Assembly: GCA_030590275.1 (NCBI GenBank)
Contig: JAUUYV010000068.1
Location: 1-7,764, forward strand
Length of the DNA: 7,764 bases
DNA from: Porticoccaceae bacterium
GTDB taxonomy: Bacteria; Pseudomonadota; Gammaproteobacteria; Pseudomonadales; Porticoccaceae
Reading direction: 5' to 3'
The notes below the pieces were generated by a model that ran no database searches, had not been told where the DNA came from, and saw nothing but the letters and a program-made list of their open reading frames with translations. Below are positions 7,456-7,764 of this stretch, piece after piece. Within the stretch, counting starts at the first letter, position 1, and every line of letters begins with the position of its first letter. A program made the position numbers and the translations under genes.

Positions 7456-7764
7456 ATGAGTAACGACCACGAATCCCTCGAGAAAGAACTTAAACCAGAA
7501 TCCGATAATCTGGCTAGCGCAGAAGCAAAGCTAGCATCGGAAACCGAGAAACAACAGCCTCAAAAAAAACGTAAGCGCTTTTCACTCTTTGGTCGCAATA
7601 AGACAAAACCTCAGCCCGAAGACACTCAGCTCCCTGAGCCACAGACAGATACGATTAAAGATGAGACCAAAACTGACGACAGTCACGAAGCACCTGACGC
7701 TGATCTTCCGATATCCAATGATTCTGTAAAACCTGAGCCCGAACCCGAATTAGACACACGCGAT
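7456..7764 (+). CDS. ftsY: Probable signal recognition particle receptor FtsY, N-terminal part
   Basis: The frame opens with ATG at 7456 and stays open to the window edge, giving 103 residues of an incomplete protein. It begins MSNDHESLEKELKPES, then has a basic/aromatic patch, KKRKRFSLFGRNK (about 38-50), followed by a long Pro/Glu/Asp-rich stretch. FtsY in gammaproteobacteria typically has an acidic, poorly conserved A domain with a short basic amphipathic membrane-binding segment, then the NG GTPase domain, which would lie beyond the window. FtsY receives SRP-bound ribosomes at the inner membrane. The call rests on this composition and on the conserved rsmD/ftsY divergence, not on GTPase motifs. 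The ribosome site is weak (TTAAGATC before ATG). If not ftsY, it would be an unrelated acidic low-complexity protein. Confidence 0.75.
   Translation, partial: MSNDHESLEKELKPESDNLASAEAKLASETEKQQPQKKRKRFSLFGRNKTKPQPEDTQLPEPQTDTIKDETKTDDSHEAPDADLPISNDSVKPEPEPELDTRD

Overview
The window is about 7.8 kb of a gammaproteobacterial chromosome holding core housekeeping genes. The evidence is the gene order and protein sequences. The run coaBC | radC-rpmB-rpmG-mutM | coaD is the well-known gammaproteobacterial cluster. L28 and L33 are close to the Enterobacteria/Pseudomonas forms. An AlgC-type phosphomannomutase/phosphoglucomutase with an N-terminal membrane region next to coaBC points towards Pseudomonas-like or marine (Cellvibrio-like) gammaproteobacteria rather than enterics. 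I cannot name a genus from the sequence alone.

Layout. 47-2557 (-) encodes a membrane-anchored phosphomannomutase/phosphoglucomutase (algC type). 2652-3869 (-) encodes CoaBC. Reading the other way, 3958-4632 (+) is radC, 4826-5062 (+) rpmB and 5072-5239 (+) rpmG, closed by an intrinsic terminator at 5286-5318. 5372-6187 (+) is mutM. Convergent to it are coaD (6212-6688, -) and, upstream of coaD on the same strand, rsmD (6753-7388, -). Divergent from rsmD, 7456-7764 (+) is the start of a gene that is most likely ftsY; it runs off the window. No gene-free stretch exceeds 300 bases. The largest gap, 4633-4825, holds a good sigma70-type promoter and the leader of the ribosomal protein operon.

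How the genes work together. CoaBC makes 4'-phosphopantetheine and CoaD adenylylates it, so two of the late coenzyme A steps flank the cluster. L28 and L33 are large-subunit ribosomal proteins, RsmD methylates 16S rRNA and FtsY is the signal recognition particle receptor, giving a translation and protein-targeting theme. MutM repairs oxidised guanine. AlgC supplies mannose-1-phosphate and glucose-1-phosphate for surface polysaccharides.

I found no new defence, mobile or biosynthetic system; this is an ordinary core region. The points worth a second look are: the absence of dut from its usual place between coaBC and algC; the uncharacterised extracytoplasmic (possibly Cache-like) domain fused to the sugar mutase; a 15-bp tandem repeat that duplicates the algC stop codon; and a small perfect hairpin that puts the radC ribosome binding site in its loop, right against the start codon. 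Several database-style start sites need correction: mutM, coaD and rsmD all have spurious upstream extensions in the open frame.
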